A DNA stretch of 64,000 nucleotides from Mycoplasmopsis columboralis. Lineage in GTDB: Bacteria; Bacillota_I; Bacilli_A; Mycoplasmatales; Metamycoplasmataceae. This document shows, piece by piece, positions 34,581 to 44,796 of this stretch (positions are counted from its first letter, which is position 1; the number at the start of each line of letters is the position of its first letter). The position numbers and the translations under genes are program-made. The DNA lies in assembly GCF_900660675.1 (NCBI RefSeq), contig NZ_LR215039.1:558001-622000 (forward strand). The letters are read 5' to 3'. The notes below the pieces were generated by a model. That model ran no database searches. It was not told the origin of the DNA and saw only the letters and a list, made by a program, of their open reading frames with translations.

Positions 34581-35313
34581 TATCAATCACCATTTGTTTT
34601 AGTTCTAACAAACTTGTAGATTCTTTAATAAAAGTTGATATTTTTTGATTATTTACTACCACAAAAAAGTCAAAGTATTCATAAGCTAAATTAAGATCAT
34701 GAATAACAACTATGGTCGACAAATCAAATTTAAAAGATATTTCTTTTAAGCTTTTAATCACATTTTCAGCTGTTTGAAAATCTAAATTAGATGTGGGTTC
34801 ATCAGCTAGCAAAACTTTTGCTTTTTGAATTAGTGCTTTTGCTATTTCTACTCTTTGCTTTTCTCCGCCACTTAGTTGCTGTGCTCTTAAAAAAGTTTTA
34901 TCTAAAATATTTAGACTTTCCAATGTTTCATAAATATCATTTTGCTGTTTTTTGGTTATTATTGAAAAAAATTCAAAAAACTTATTTGAATAGGATCTAA
35001 TTGATCTTTTAACGTTTGCATAAACAGAATCTGTCTCTATTAAATTAGGTTCTTGAGTTATGTATGCAACATTTAAAATAAGTTTTTTTCATTTCTTTTT
35101 TGAGCATTTAATGCTTTCATTTAATAATTTAATATCGCCTTTTGTTATTGGTAGGCCTCTTACAATTGTATTAATTAATGTGGTTTTTCCTGCTCCAGAT
35201 TTACCAATGATAGCCACCATTTTATTTTTGGGAATTGCTAAATTTAAGTCTTTAAAAAACTTCATGTTATCAACTTTTATAGTTACATTTTGAAACTCTA
35301 TCACATTACTCAT
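34573..35313 (-). CDS. Thiamine/TPP-type ABC transporter ATPase (p29-like)
   Basis: A 246-residue ABC ATPase of the PhnC type. Walker A GKSGAGKTT (~residue 38), signature LSGGEKQRV (~150), Walker B VLLADEPTSNLD and H-loop VIHDLN are intact. It overlaps the lipoprotein gene upstream by 8 nt (35306-35313) and the permease gene downstream by 8 nt. It powers import by the fused permease. Confidence 0.93.
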
Positions 35314-36541
35314 GTTTTAGCATTTCCTTTAATGTACTATATTTGGTTAAAAGTTCTTTGTCGCTCATTTTTACAAACTTATTAAAACCTGAATAAATAC
35401 CATAGGTATTCTCTTCATAAGTTAGTTTTTCTAAAGCTTGAGCAAATATATCTATTTGCTCTTTTGAAATCCCTTTACGTGCTAAAACAGCATCGTAAAG
35501 AAGCGGACCACTCATTGTGAGATATCTTACTTGCTCATTTGGATAATTTGTTGGTTTAAAATTATAGCTTTTAGATGCAGAATCAGGAGTTCATGTAGGC
35601 GGTGTTCAATTAAACACTCCGTCATACTCAAAAGCTATTCTATAAACTTTACCTGTAGATGTTTGAACTCCTAAAGAACTTTCAGGTACATTACCTAAAC
35701 TAACTAAATCATTAGGCTGTTTAATTAAATAATTAACTATATCTGAATATTTTAAATTAAAGTTTTTAGCAATTAGTGAAGCTGGTAAATTAAACTTTGC
35801 TAATGAATCAGAAGAATCAAAAACGATTCCAAAACTTCTAAAAGTATCTCAATCTTTATTAATTCAAGCTTGTTTTATTTGTTCTCTTTGTTCTTCAGTA
35901 CCTGAAATTAAAATAGAACCATAATAATTTTCGGTATATGATCCCAATTTATAAAAAACTTCGTATTTAGAACCATCTCATTTTAATTTTTTCTCATTAT
36001 TAATTCAATCAAGCGGATATGTACCGTAATTGGAATTCTCTAATTGAATTTTGTTAGCATTTTGTGCCATTAAATACAAAGGATCATTTTCCTTTTTATT
36101 TTCAAAATGAACCGGTTTATCAGGTGTTCATAAAAACTTAATTGTTTGACTTTGAGCAACCGAAGGAAGCAAATCTTCTTCTGATACATCTACTAAATCT
36201 GTATAACTCATAATTACAAAATCATTAGTAGAATTGTTTGCTAAAAACTTTGGATAAAGAGCACTTCGATCAGAAGCAAATTCTAATTTCACACTAACAT
36301 TTGGTTTATTTTTTAATGAACTAATATTATTTTTTGTTTCATTAAAATAATTAGTCAATGTTTTTTCTCAATTTGTTTTGTCTTCTTCACTAAATCCGGG
36401 ATTGGGTTGTGGTGCATAAATAGTTAATTCTTGATCTCATTCGTTTAAATTTGAAGAATTAAAGCAAGACACAGCCATAAACGGTGTTGCTAGTGTTAAA
36501 ACAAGAAATAATTGTTTAATTTTTTGTGTTATTTTTGACAT
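35306..36541 (-). CDS. Thiamine-binding lipoprotein, Cypl/p37-like
   Basis: A 411-residue extracytoplasmic solute-binding lipoprotein. The signal peptide ends in the lipobox TPFMAVSC, with Cys26 as the lipid-modified residue. Its fold is suggested by operon context and by segments such as LTIYAPQPNPGFSEEDKTNW and the Trp-rich FNWTPPTWTPDS, which resemble the p37/Cypl family known to bind thiamine pyrophosphate. The TPP riboswitch in its leader supports that ligand. AAGGAG lies 7 nt before the ATG, inside a hairpin arm. Confidence 0.88.
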
Positions 36542-36567
36542 AAAAAAACTCCTTCAAAAAGGGGTTT
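36542..36567 (-). promoter_or_regulatory. Hairpin holding the Shine-Dalgarno sequence, with T7 tail
   Basis: On the minus strand AACCCCTT and AAGGAGTT pair with one mismatch around a short loop, followed by T7 that runs straight into the ATG. The 3' arm contains the ribosome binding site AAGGAG. The element can therefore mask the ribosome site and could also terminate transcription. Confidence 0.6.
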
Positions 36568-36576
36568 GCTGAAAAA

Positions 36577-36590
36577 TCGCAATAATGCGA
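36577..36590 (-). promoter_or_regulatory. Small hairpin between aptamer and gene
   Basis: TCGCA / TGCGA with a 4-nt loop followed by T5 on the minus strand, a few bases after the aptamer P1 stem. It is a likely part of the riboswitch expression platform. Confidence 0.5.
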
Positions 36591-36591
36591 A

Positions 36592-36665
36592 ATTAACTTA
36601 GCTACGCAAGCATTACCTTGATCAGCTTAGGTATTTCTCAGCCCGTAACGGACACCCTCGTTAAT
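36592..36665 (-). promoter_or_regulatory. TPP riboswitch (THI element)
   Basis: The minus strand shows the conserved THI-box parts in order: GAGGGTGTCCG, GGGCTGAGAAATACC, CTGATCAAGGTAATGC and TTGCGTAG. P1 closes with ATTAAC (36660-36665) and GTTAAT (36592-36597). TPP binding should lower expression of the transporter genes downstream. Confidence 0.93.
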
Positions 36666-36674
36666 AATGTATAT

Positions 36675-36680
36675 ATTTTA
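36675..36680 (-). promoter_or_regulatory. -10 box of the thiamine transporter operon
   Basis: TAAAAT preceded by TGT, about 10 nt upstream of the riboswitch P1 stem. Confidence 0.6.
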
Positions 36681-36730
36681 ACAAAATAAATTACTCTTTT
36701 GTTTGCATATTATTAATTTATAATACGCAT

Positions 36731-38485
36731 ATGAAAAAATCAAAGAAATTTTTAACTCTCGCTGGTGTTGTTTTAGCTGCTGTTGCGATCACTTCAGCTA
36801 TTTCAACTCCGCTTATTTTATCTAAGTTCAAAAATGGTTGAAGCTATTCAATAAAAAGTCTAAATCCTTTAAATAAAATTTATGAAGAGAAAAAAGAATA
36901 TCAACAAAAACAACTCACAGACTATACAAATGTTCTTGATTTTCAAGACCAAGCAGATATTAACATATATTTTTCTTCAAATGGTGTTCAAACCTATTAC
37001 AACTTATTAAGAATGGCTATGCTTTCAAAAAAAGAAGTTCATTTTGCTATTTGAAACAAATCTTATTCATTTCAGAGAAAAACTAATAAAAATTATTTGG
37101 AAAACTTTTTAAAACATTTAAGAACTGTAGATTCTATTAACGAAGAACAAATCCGTGAAAAATCTTCTGTATTGGAATATTCAAATGAATTGTATTGAGA
37201 CATTCTTGAAAGAGTTCAAAAAATAATTATTGATAATCCAGATAAAAAAATTAACCTTTGAATTAATGCAGATCATTTAAAAAATAATCCGGGGCTTCCA
37301 TTACTTTCTTCTTATTCGAACGTTTTAATAAATGGACTTGAGGATTCAAAAATTCTTCCCAATTATATTTTTGATAATTTTGAAAATCAATCAGTTGACA
37401 AAGAAAGCTATTTTAACGAGCAAAACAATGCTTTTGAAAATAATTTAACAGAAATAAATCGGGATACACAGTATCTCATTCCTACCTTTTATGCTGGTTT
37501 TAATATATTTTTCAGTGATCCTAGTGCTGTATCAAAATATACATCTCATGGGTTTAAAAATATTTATAACTTTTTCGATCCAAAAAATTCTAATCTTACA
37601 CATAAAGAAATTAAAGATTATATTTTCTCAGCAAGAGATATTAATAAAAAAAGATATATGACTCATTGATCATCTATTACTGGTTTAAATTGACAAGAAC
37701 AAAGAGATATTGTTAACTCGTTTGCTAAGCAAAATGGTAAAAAATCTCTTTTAGTAGTAGGAAGTGATTTCGAAAGTGATTTAAATTACATTACTTACTT
37801 AGCCGATACTTATGCTGATCAATACAATATTTTTTATAAAGGTCACCCTGGCTCTAATTACAATAGCGAATGAGTTTTAGAAAATTTTATTACTAAACCA
37901 ACTCAGTTAAAATACACAAACCCTTTTGATAATGATCAACACATTTACATACCAAAAAAAGACCATATAGTTTATCCTTTAGAATCTCAAATACCGTCTG
38001 AAGAACTTACAACTGATAATGTTTTTGTCGAAAATCCTTTAAGATTTGATAAATTTATTGCTACCGATTACACATCTACTGCATTACTAGGTATTTTGAA
38101 CGGATTTAATAATTTAGAAGATATTTTAGAAATTCAAGAAACACCAAAGGAAAAAAGCGAAATATGAAAACTAAACACTCCACAATGAGAAGCTAAAATA
38201 TCTCAATGATTATCACAAAGAGTAGTGGGTACATATTTGAAAACTCAATTAAAAGAAGATTCTAAAAACAAGGAACTTGATCAATTGACTGTTGATGATT
38301 TTGATTTTAATTTACCCGACAATTCAAAACCTTTTTTAAAAGATCTTTCAAATATAGTAATAGTTAGCAAATCTCTTTCAAACACAAATAAACATGTAAT
38401 TGAATTTCGAGCTAAAGTAAAAGTAAACTCCTTTGTTTTATTAGATAAAGAATACGAAATTGTATTTGAATATGTTCAAAATTAA
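36731..38485 (+). CDS. Membrane-anchored glycosyltransferase candidate, GT80 sialyltransferase-like
   Basis: A 584-residue protein with an N-terminal signal anchor (residues ~5-30, no lipobox Cys), so the body is likely outside the cell. The C-terminal half resembles Pasteurella/Photobacterium family GT80 sialyltransferases: LLVVGSDFESD leads into FYKGHPGSNYNS (KGHP, ~residue 370), then QIPSEEL (~420, compare I(P/S)FEVL) and ATDYTSTALLG (~446, compare the Ser-Ser motif). The acidic motif is not clear; INGLEDSK near 200 is a candidate. This assignment rests on motif memory. TATAAT lies 6 nt before the ATG. It is divergent from the thiamine operon. Confidence 0.5.
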
Positions 38486-38518
38486 AAAATAGGTCCATTA
38501 GTTAAAGACCTATTTTTT
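38484..38518. terminator. Shared bidirectional terminator
   Basis: A 12-bp perfect stem (38484-38495 with 38507-38518). It overlaps the stop codons of the convergent glycosyltransferase candidate and membrane protein. Confidence 0.9.
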
Positions 38519-39047
38519 AAACTTCAGATTTTAAATTTTCGCCTTGATGCAAATGATCGTGCTTGATGATTTGATTTGCTAATTTTATTGAAGTAACTAC
38601 ATATATAATTACAAATATAAAGGCAACAAATGCAAAACTTGATCCATAAGGTATATGCAAAAAGTATGTTAGTAATTCTAAAACAAGATCAGCTAAAATA
38701 AACATAGACAAAAATCAGATTGGATAATTAAATAAAAATTTATTTTTAATTCTGATTTCCTCTGGTGTGTTCACTTTAATTGCTTTAAGGGATTTTCATC
38801 AAAAATAAGATAAAAATAAACTAATGATTAGCATACTTATTGAATAGCTGTAGTTAAGTATTGGTAACACTTCGTTAATAGATTTTAATATTGATTTTAA
38901 TTCACTTTCAGTATTTAAAGATCTTGAAATTAAGTTGATGATTATAGAAATGATTTCTAACACAATTTCAATAACAACAAGAGACAAAATAATTTTAGCA
39001 AAGAATTTTACTTTTTTAGCATGTTCAATCGTGTTTGTATTTTTCAT
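38517..39047 (-). CDS. Four-helix membrane protein, twin A
   Basis: A 176-residue protein with a Lys-rich N-terminus (EHAKKVKFFAKI), four hydrophobic helices (about residues 15-38, 62-82, 112-128, 132-152) and a polar tail. Phrases such as SIKLANQIIKH and KKVKFFAKI recur in the neighbour at 39171-39701 (AIRFANQVIEF, KKLKLLSKS). No known family. TATAAT 6 nt before the ATG predicts a leaderless mRNA. UGA Trp at 38799-38801. Confidence 0.75.
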
Positions 39048-39102
39048 TTTTTAATTATAAACAATTCTAATTTATTTGAATTATTTAACTTAAACACATT
39101 AA

Positions 39103-39125
39103 TAAAAACCCGCATGTGGGGTTTT
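39103..39125 (-). terminator. Terminator of twin B
   Basis: AAAACCC pairs with GGGTTTT around a 6-7 nt loop, with a T-rich tail on the minus strand; it lies between the twin genes. Confidence 0.75.
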
Positions 39126-39170
39126 AAAATAAAAACTGTCAATTGATTGAGATTTAAATTTAAAAATTCA

Positions 39171-39701
39171 CTAATTTTGAATTTCTGAGTAGTTTTGTTC
39201 TTTTGAATTTTCAAATTCTATGACTTGATTTGCAAATCTTATAGCTTTTAATGAGTAAACAAGTATAAAGATAGTGAAAATCAATAAAACTATTGGTACA
39301 TAGCTTACTGGGAAAATAAATAAAACAATTTTAAATACAAGATTAGTGGCAGTAAATGCTGAAAGCATTCATGCTGGTCTGCTGAGAATGAAGTTATTCT
39401 TTTCTTTAACTTCTTGAGAAGCGTTTTCTTTAAGGTGTTGATAAGGTTTAAGTAATAAGATTGACAATCCTAAAATAATAACCAAAATAATTGTTGAAAA
39501 AACCAATCCGACAATTGAAAAAATTTTCTTAGCAGGGTTTAATAGTGTTTCATCTTTATTTTGTGCAATCGAGAGCGCAAAAACAATCAATGCTATGACA
39601 AAAATAACTTCAAAGATAAATTCAACAATGATTGTCCAAAAAATAGATTTTGACAACAGTTTTAGTTTTTTTGCATTTGATATTAGTGTAAATTCTTTCA
39701 T
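39171..39701 (-). CDS. Four-helix membrane protein, twin B
   Basis: A 176-residue protein, the same length as its neighbour, with the same layout: Lys-rich start (NAKKLKLLSKS), four hydrophobic helices and a charged tail. The Trp at 39369-39371 (UGA) falls before the third helix, where twin A has PIWFLSMF and this one has RPAWMLSAF. TATAAT 6 nt before the ATG. Twin A and B probably arose by tandem duplication and have separate promoters. Function unknown. Confidence 0.75.
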
Positions 39702-39754
39702 ATTTTAATTATAACCGATTTTATATTTTTGCTTTTTTTGAATCTTTTGAAAAA

Positions 39755-39781
39755 CAAAAAACCCGCATATAGCGAGTTTTC
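39755..39781 (-). terminator. str operon terminator
   Basis: A 9-bp stem AAAACTCGC / GCGGGTTTT (one G-U) with a 5-nt loop and a T6 tail on the minus strand, 20 nt after the fusA stop. Confidence 0.85.
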
Positions 39782-39799
39782 TGGGTACTGACTTTAATA

Positions 39800-41890
39800 T
39801 TATTCTTCGTCTTTGTTTTGAATATTTCTACGTTTGATGATTTCATCAGAAATATTTTTTGGACATTTTTCGTAGTGATCGAATTGCATTTGGTATGTTC
39901 CACGACCACTTGTCATAGATCTAAGTTCTGTTGAGTAACCAAACATTTCTGAAAGAGGAACTGCAGCTCTAACAATTGTAGCTCCATCATTTCTTTGTTC
40001 TTGGTCGTTAACAAGTCCTCTTCTTCTTGAAAGGTCTCCAATAACATCTCCAATGTGATCGCTAGGTACAACTACCGCAACGTCCATAATTGGTTCTAAA
40101 AGAACTGTTCCAATGGCATCTTTAGCTTTAGTAAGAGCTTTAGAAGCAGCAATTTTGTATGCCATTTCAGATGAATCGACATCGTGGTATGATCCATCAA
40201 ATAATGTAGCTTTAATATCAATCATTGGATATCCAGCTAAAATACCAGCTGCCATTTTGTCTTCAAGTCCTTTTTGAATTGGTTTGATGTATTCTTTAGG
40301 AATTTTACCACCAACGATTTTATCAACGAATTCAAATCCACCATCTGGATTAGGTTTAAATTTAATTCATACGTGTCCGTATTGACCTTTACCTCCAGAT
40401 TGTTTAATGTGTTTACCTTCAACTTCTGCAGTTTTAGTAATTGTTTCACGGTATGAAACTTGAGGTGCTCCAACTTTTACTTGAACACCAAATTCACGTC
40501 TAAGACGGTCAACAATAATGTCAAGGTGTAATTCACCCATACCAGCAATAATTGTTTGACCTGTTTCTTCATCGGTATATGTTCTAAATGTAGGGTCTTC
40601 AGCTGCTAATTTTTGAAGTCCAAGTGAAAGTTTTTCAGTAGCAGCTTTTGATTCAGGTTCAAGAGCTTGAGAAATAACTGGTTCAGGGAATACCATTTTT
40701 TCTAAAACGATTTTTGGTGATTTTTCTGAAATAAGGGTATCTCCTGTTGTTGTAGCTTTAAGACCAACAGCAGCAGCTATATCTCCAGCACGACATTCAT
40801 CAATTTCAACACGGTTGTTTGCGTGCATTTGAAGAATACGTCCGATACGTTCTTTTTGTTCTTTAGTTGAGTTGTAAACATAACTTCCTTTGTTTAAAAC
40901 TCCACGGTACACACGGAAGAATGTAAGAGTTCCAACAAATGGGTCAGTCATAACTTTAAATGCTAAGGCAGCAAATTCATCATCATCTGTTGCAACAACA
41001 TCAACTTGATTTTCACCTTCATAAGCTTTAATTGGTGGAATATCAAGAGGTGAAGGTAAATAATCAACAACAGCGTCAATCATTTTCTTAACCCCTTTGT
41101 TTTTGAATGAAGTTCCACAAACAACAGGGAAGAATTCTGAAGTTAAGGTTGCTTTACGGATCGCTTCTTTGAATGTAGGTTCATCAATGTCCCCACCTTC
41201 AAGAACAACCATCATTAATTCTTCATCGAAGTTAGCAACTGCTTCAAGTAATTCTTGTCTTTTGATTTTTGCAATTTCTTCTAATTCTGCTGGAATTTCA
41301 ATTGGAAACTCTTCTTCTTGAGCTTCTCCATTGTAAGTAACAGCTTTCATAGTAACTAAGTCAATGATTCCGTTGAAGTCTGATTCAGCTCCAATAGGTC
41401 ATTGAATAGCAACAGCATTTCCTCCAAGTCTGGTTTTAACTGATTCAACTGATTTTTCAAAATCAGCTCCAGCTTTATCCATTTTGTTTACATAAACAAT
41501 ACGAGGAACTTTGTAGTTTGTAGCTTGTCTTCAAACTGTTTCTGTTTGAGGCTCAACTCCTGATTGAGCATCAAGAACAGCTACAGCTCCATCAAGCACA
41601 CGAAGTGAACGTTCAACCTCAACTGTAAAGTCAACGTGTCCTGGGGTATCGATAACATTAATTCTTTTTCCTTTTCAGAACGCTGTTGTAGCAGCAGAAG
41701 TAATGGTAATACCACGTTCTTGTTCTTGAGCCATTCAGTCCATTTGTGAAGCACCATCGTGTGTTTCACCGATTTTGTGAATTTTTCCTGTGTGGAATAA
41801 AATTCTTTCTGTAGTAGTAGTTTTTCCTGCATCAATGTGGGCCATAATACCGATGTTACGGTAGTCTTTTAATTGATAATCTCTAGCCAT
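39800..41890 (-). CDS. fusA: Elongation factor G
   Basis: A 696-residue translocation GTPase. G1 AHIDAGKTT, the switch I region ERGITI, G3 DTPGHVDF, G4 NKMDKAG and the domain IV loop GRGTY near the C-terminus are intact. The length is normal. It is the last gene of rpsL-rpsG-fusA; tuf does not follow. UGA Trp codons occur at several points (DWMAQ, AFWKG, HVWIKF). Confidence 0.97.
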
Positions 41891-41910
41891 AATATCTTAA
41901 ATACACAAAA

Positions 41911-42381
41911 TTATCATCTGAAGTGTGCAAATGCACGGTTTGCTTCAGCCATTTTGTGAGTATCTTCACGTTTTTTAATAGCTCCACCAGTTTTATTTGA
42001 TGCATCAATAATTTCGTTAGCTAAACGAACGTCCATTGTTTTTTCATTTCTTGAACGTGCATAGTTAACAAGTCATCTAAGAGCAAGAGTTTTTTTTCTA
42101 CGTGGAGAAACTTCGGTTGGAACTTGGTAGTTTGTTCCTCCAATTCTTCTTGTTCTAATTTCAAGTTGTGGAGTGATGTTTTCTACAGCTTGTAAAAACA
42201 CTTCCATTGGGTCTTTTTGAGTTTTTTCTTTAACAATTTCAAACGCTGAATATAAAATGTCTTGAGCGATTGATTTTTTTCCGTCAAGCATAATAGTGTT
42301 AATTAATTTTGTAACGATTACAGAATTAAAAACTGGATCTGCAAGTACTTCACGGATAGGTGCACTTTTCTTTCTTGACAT
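41911..42381 (-). CDS. rpsG: 30S ribosomal protein S7
   Basis: A 156-residue S7 that organises the 3' major domain of 16S r[23 protein letters not shown] and the C-terminal [20 protein letters not shown] match the family; the final Trp is coded by UGA directly before TAA. Twenty bases separate it from fusA. Confidence 0.97.
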
Positions 42382-42437
42382 ATTGTCCTCCTAATTTTTG
42401 ATTCAATTTTTTATGATTTTGATAATTAATTATTTAA

Positions 42438-42854
42438 CTATTTAGCTTTTTCTTTTTTGGTTCCGTATAAACTACGTCCTTGTTTACGTTTTGCTACTCC
42501 GGCAGCATCTTGTGTTCCACGAACAATGTGGTATCTAACCCCAGGTAAGTCTTTAACACGACCTCCACGAATTAAAACAACAGAGTGTTCTTGTAAGTTG
42601 TGTCCTTCTCCTGGAATATATGCTGTAACTTCCATACCATTTGATAATTTAACACGAGCATATTTACGAAGCGCTGAGTTAGGTTTCTTAGGTGTCATAG
42701 TTGCAACACGAGTACATACACCACGTTTAAATGGTGAAGCCATTTTTTTAGCTTTTTTAATAAGTGAGTTGTAGCTTAAGCTTAAAGCAGGTGCGTTTTG
42801 CTTTTTAACTTTAGAAACACGACCACTTGTAACTAATTGGTTTGTTGTTGGCAT
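42438..42854 (-). CDS. rpsL: 30S ribosomal protein S12
   Basis: A 138-residue S12. [12 protein letters not shown] is the usual start and is chosen over MVKM nine bases upstream because AAAGGA sits at the correct distance only for the former. [16 protein letters not shown] and [12 protein letters not shown] hold the Lys residues of the decoding centre in their streptomycin-sensitive form. First gene of the operon. Confidence 0.97.
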   Translation of the reverse strand: MPTTNQLVTSGRVSKVKKQNAPALSLSYNSLIKKAKKMASPFKRGVCTRVATMTPKKPNSALRKYARVKLSNGMEVTAYIPGEGHNLQEHSVVLIRGGRVKDLPGVRYHIVRGTQDAAGVAKRKQGRSLYGTKKEKAK

Positions 42855-42912
42855 TTTAACCATCCTTTCATTTGATTATATTAATTTTGGCATACTAAAA
42901 TTGTATGAGTTT

Positions 42913-42918
42913 ATTATA
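42913..42918 (-). promoter_or_regulatory. str operon -10 box
   Basis: TATAAT lies 58 nt before the rpsL start, leaving a leader of about 50 nt with AAAGGA. Confidence 0.55.
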
Positions 42919-43077
42919 CATAAAATTCCGTGCCGGGTGTATCATATTTTTATTTTTTTTAATAGCGAGAAATTAACTTAAACAAAAAGAGTAATTTATA
43001 AATAAATTATTTATTTTGACTAGTCATTATTAAGTTTGTTTTTTTAAATTTATTTTGTTAAAATTTAGTTCACTATT

Positions 43078-44718
43078 ATGAAAAAGAAAAACAAAATTAG
43101 CAAATATTTTGAGTTTTTTGGCGGAATAGAAAATATCAAATTCTATCATCACAAAGATAATTTTTACACTTTCTATTTTCATGATTTTTCCGATGTCAAA
43201 ATAGCTCAGATTCAAAATTATTTATTTTTAGGTGATATTCAAGTTTTTGATGATTTTTTGACCATTAAGATCAATGAAGAGTGCTTTAAAGATTTTAAAG
43301 GACTTCTTTCATCAAAATTTAAATTTGATCACAACTATTACAAAAAGGTATTTTTGTGAGACGAAACACTTAAACCATCTAAGAATTTAATTAACATCTT
43401 ACGCAATCTTTTCAAAGGTTTTGCAGATATTTTTCTTCCTTTAATCCCTTTGTTTATAGTTGGGGGTTTGTCATTAGCTACTGCTATTTTAATTGATTCA
43501 TTTTCTAAAACAACAACTCAACATTCTGCTTCTTATTTTTTAAAACTAATTGGAAACAGCATTTTTACCTCTTTACCAATTTTTATTGGATATACATCTA
43601 TGAAACGATACGGTGGAAATCCGTTTTTAGGAATGGCTATAGGGATTATTTTGGTTGCTCCTAGTTTATTTAACATTAATGATTCTTTAAATAAATATTA
43701 TGTTAGCGCTCAATTGGGCGCTTCCTCAGAAACTATTTCAATGCTAAAACAAACCTTTATTGAAGAACATAAAAATATTCCCAATTTAACACTAGATGAC
43801 ATTAAAGTGTCATATTCACTTTTCCCAACAAATTGAGGATATTTTAAATTTGAATTTATCGGTTATCAATCACAAGTGTTTCCGACTTTAATCATTGTTT
43901 ATTTGGCATATTGAATTGAAAGAATTTCAAATAAATACATTCATTCTTCAATTGTCGCTTTACTTTCTCCATTATTTACTGTATTAATTTCTGTTTTTAT
44001 TGGTTTTTGAATTTTAGGACCTTTAGGAAGAGTTATTTCAGATATTTTAGCAGTTGCTTTGTCTGGTATTTGAACTTATACTAATTTTCCATATTTTGGG
44101 ATTGGAGGATTTATTATTGGTTTTTCATACCCATTTATGGTTCTTACTGGTTTTCACCAGGGTCTTTTACCAGTGGAAATCCAACTTTTAGCAACTATTG
44201 GTCGAAGTTGGATTTCTCCTATTGCCATTTCCTCAAATATCGCTCAAGGTACAGTTGCTTTAGCTATAGCTACTTGAATGTTTATTAATAAATTTAAAAA
44301 CAAAACAACTAAAGTAATATCTTCAGGAGTTACTGCAAACTTAGGAATTACTGAACCTGTGGTTTTTGGAATAAACTTACCACTAAAATATCCAATGTTA
44401 ATTGCCGCATTTTCAGCTGGGGTTGCTGGATATTGAATGGGAATTACACAAGTAGCCGCCATTTCTCAAGGGTCAAGTTCTTGAATTGGTAGTTTAATTC
44501 AATTTACCTGAACGATAACTGATGCTGATAAACAATATTATGAGTCTTTAAAGCTATTTTCTATGGGTGAATATTACATTGTTAATTCAATAGCAAACGC
44601 ATTAAAAATGCTAATTGCTAATTTAATTGCTGTACTTACAGCTTTTAGCATTACATTAACTTTATCTTTAACCAAATTTAAAGCACAAACAAAACAATGA
44701 GTTGTTCAAAATCTTTAA
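43078..44718 (+). CDS. PTS sugar permease EIIC with degenerate EIIB domain
   Basis: A 546-residue PTS permease of the glucoside/sucrose/trehalose class. Residues ~1-90 have the EIIB fold start (FFGGIENIKFYHHKDN) but no Cys at the phosphorylation site. The EIIC domain follows with about ten hydrophobic segments, the LTGFHQGLLPVE loop (the His-Gln-Gly motif) and ANLGITEPVVFGINLP (the G-I-T-E-P sugar-binding motif). The sugar is not identifiable. No EIIA is fused. A TAAAAT box lies about 18 nt before the ATG. UGA Trp is frequent. Confidence 0.88.
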
Positions 44719-44739
44719 AAGTAGTTTTTAACTATTTTT
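44717..44739 (+). terminator. PTS gene terminator
   Basis: A 10-bp stem with one G-U pair (44717-44726 and 44730-44739) and a T-rich tail, overlapping the stop codon. Confidence 0.75.
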
Positions 44740-44796
44740 ATTTTTTTATTTTTATAATATTACTAACTGGTAATATATTAATGAGGATATTTTATT

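Noticed and set aside
41581-41835. An 84-residue minus-strand frame inside fusA
   Set aside because: It is a shifted frame over the conserved GTPase domain of EF-G and has no support of its own.
42864-43077. Possible tRNA or riboswitch between rpsL and the PTS gene
   Set aside because: I found no cloverleaf or known aptamer motif; the spacer is explained by two divergent promoters.
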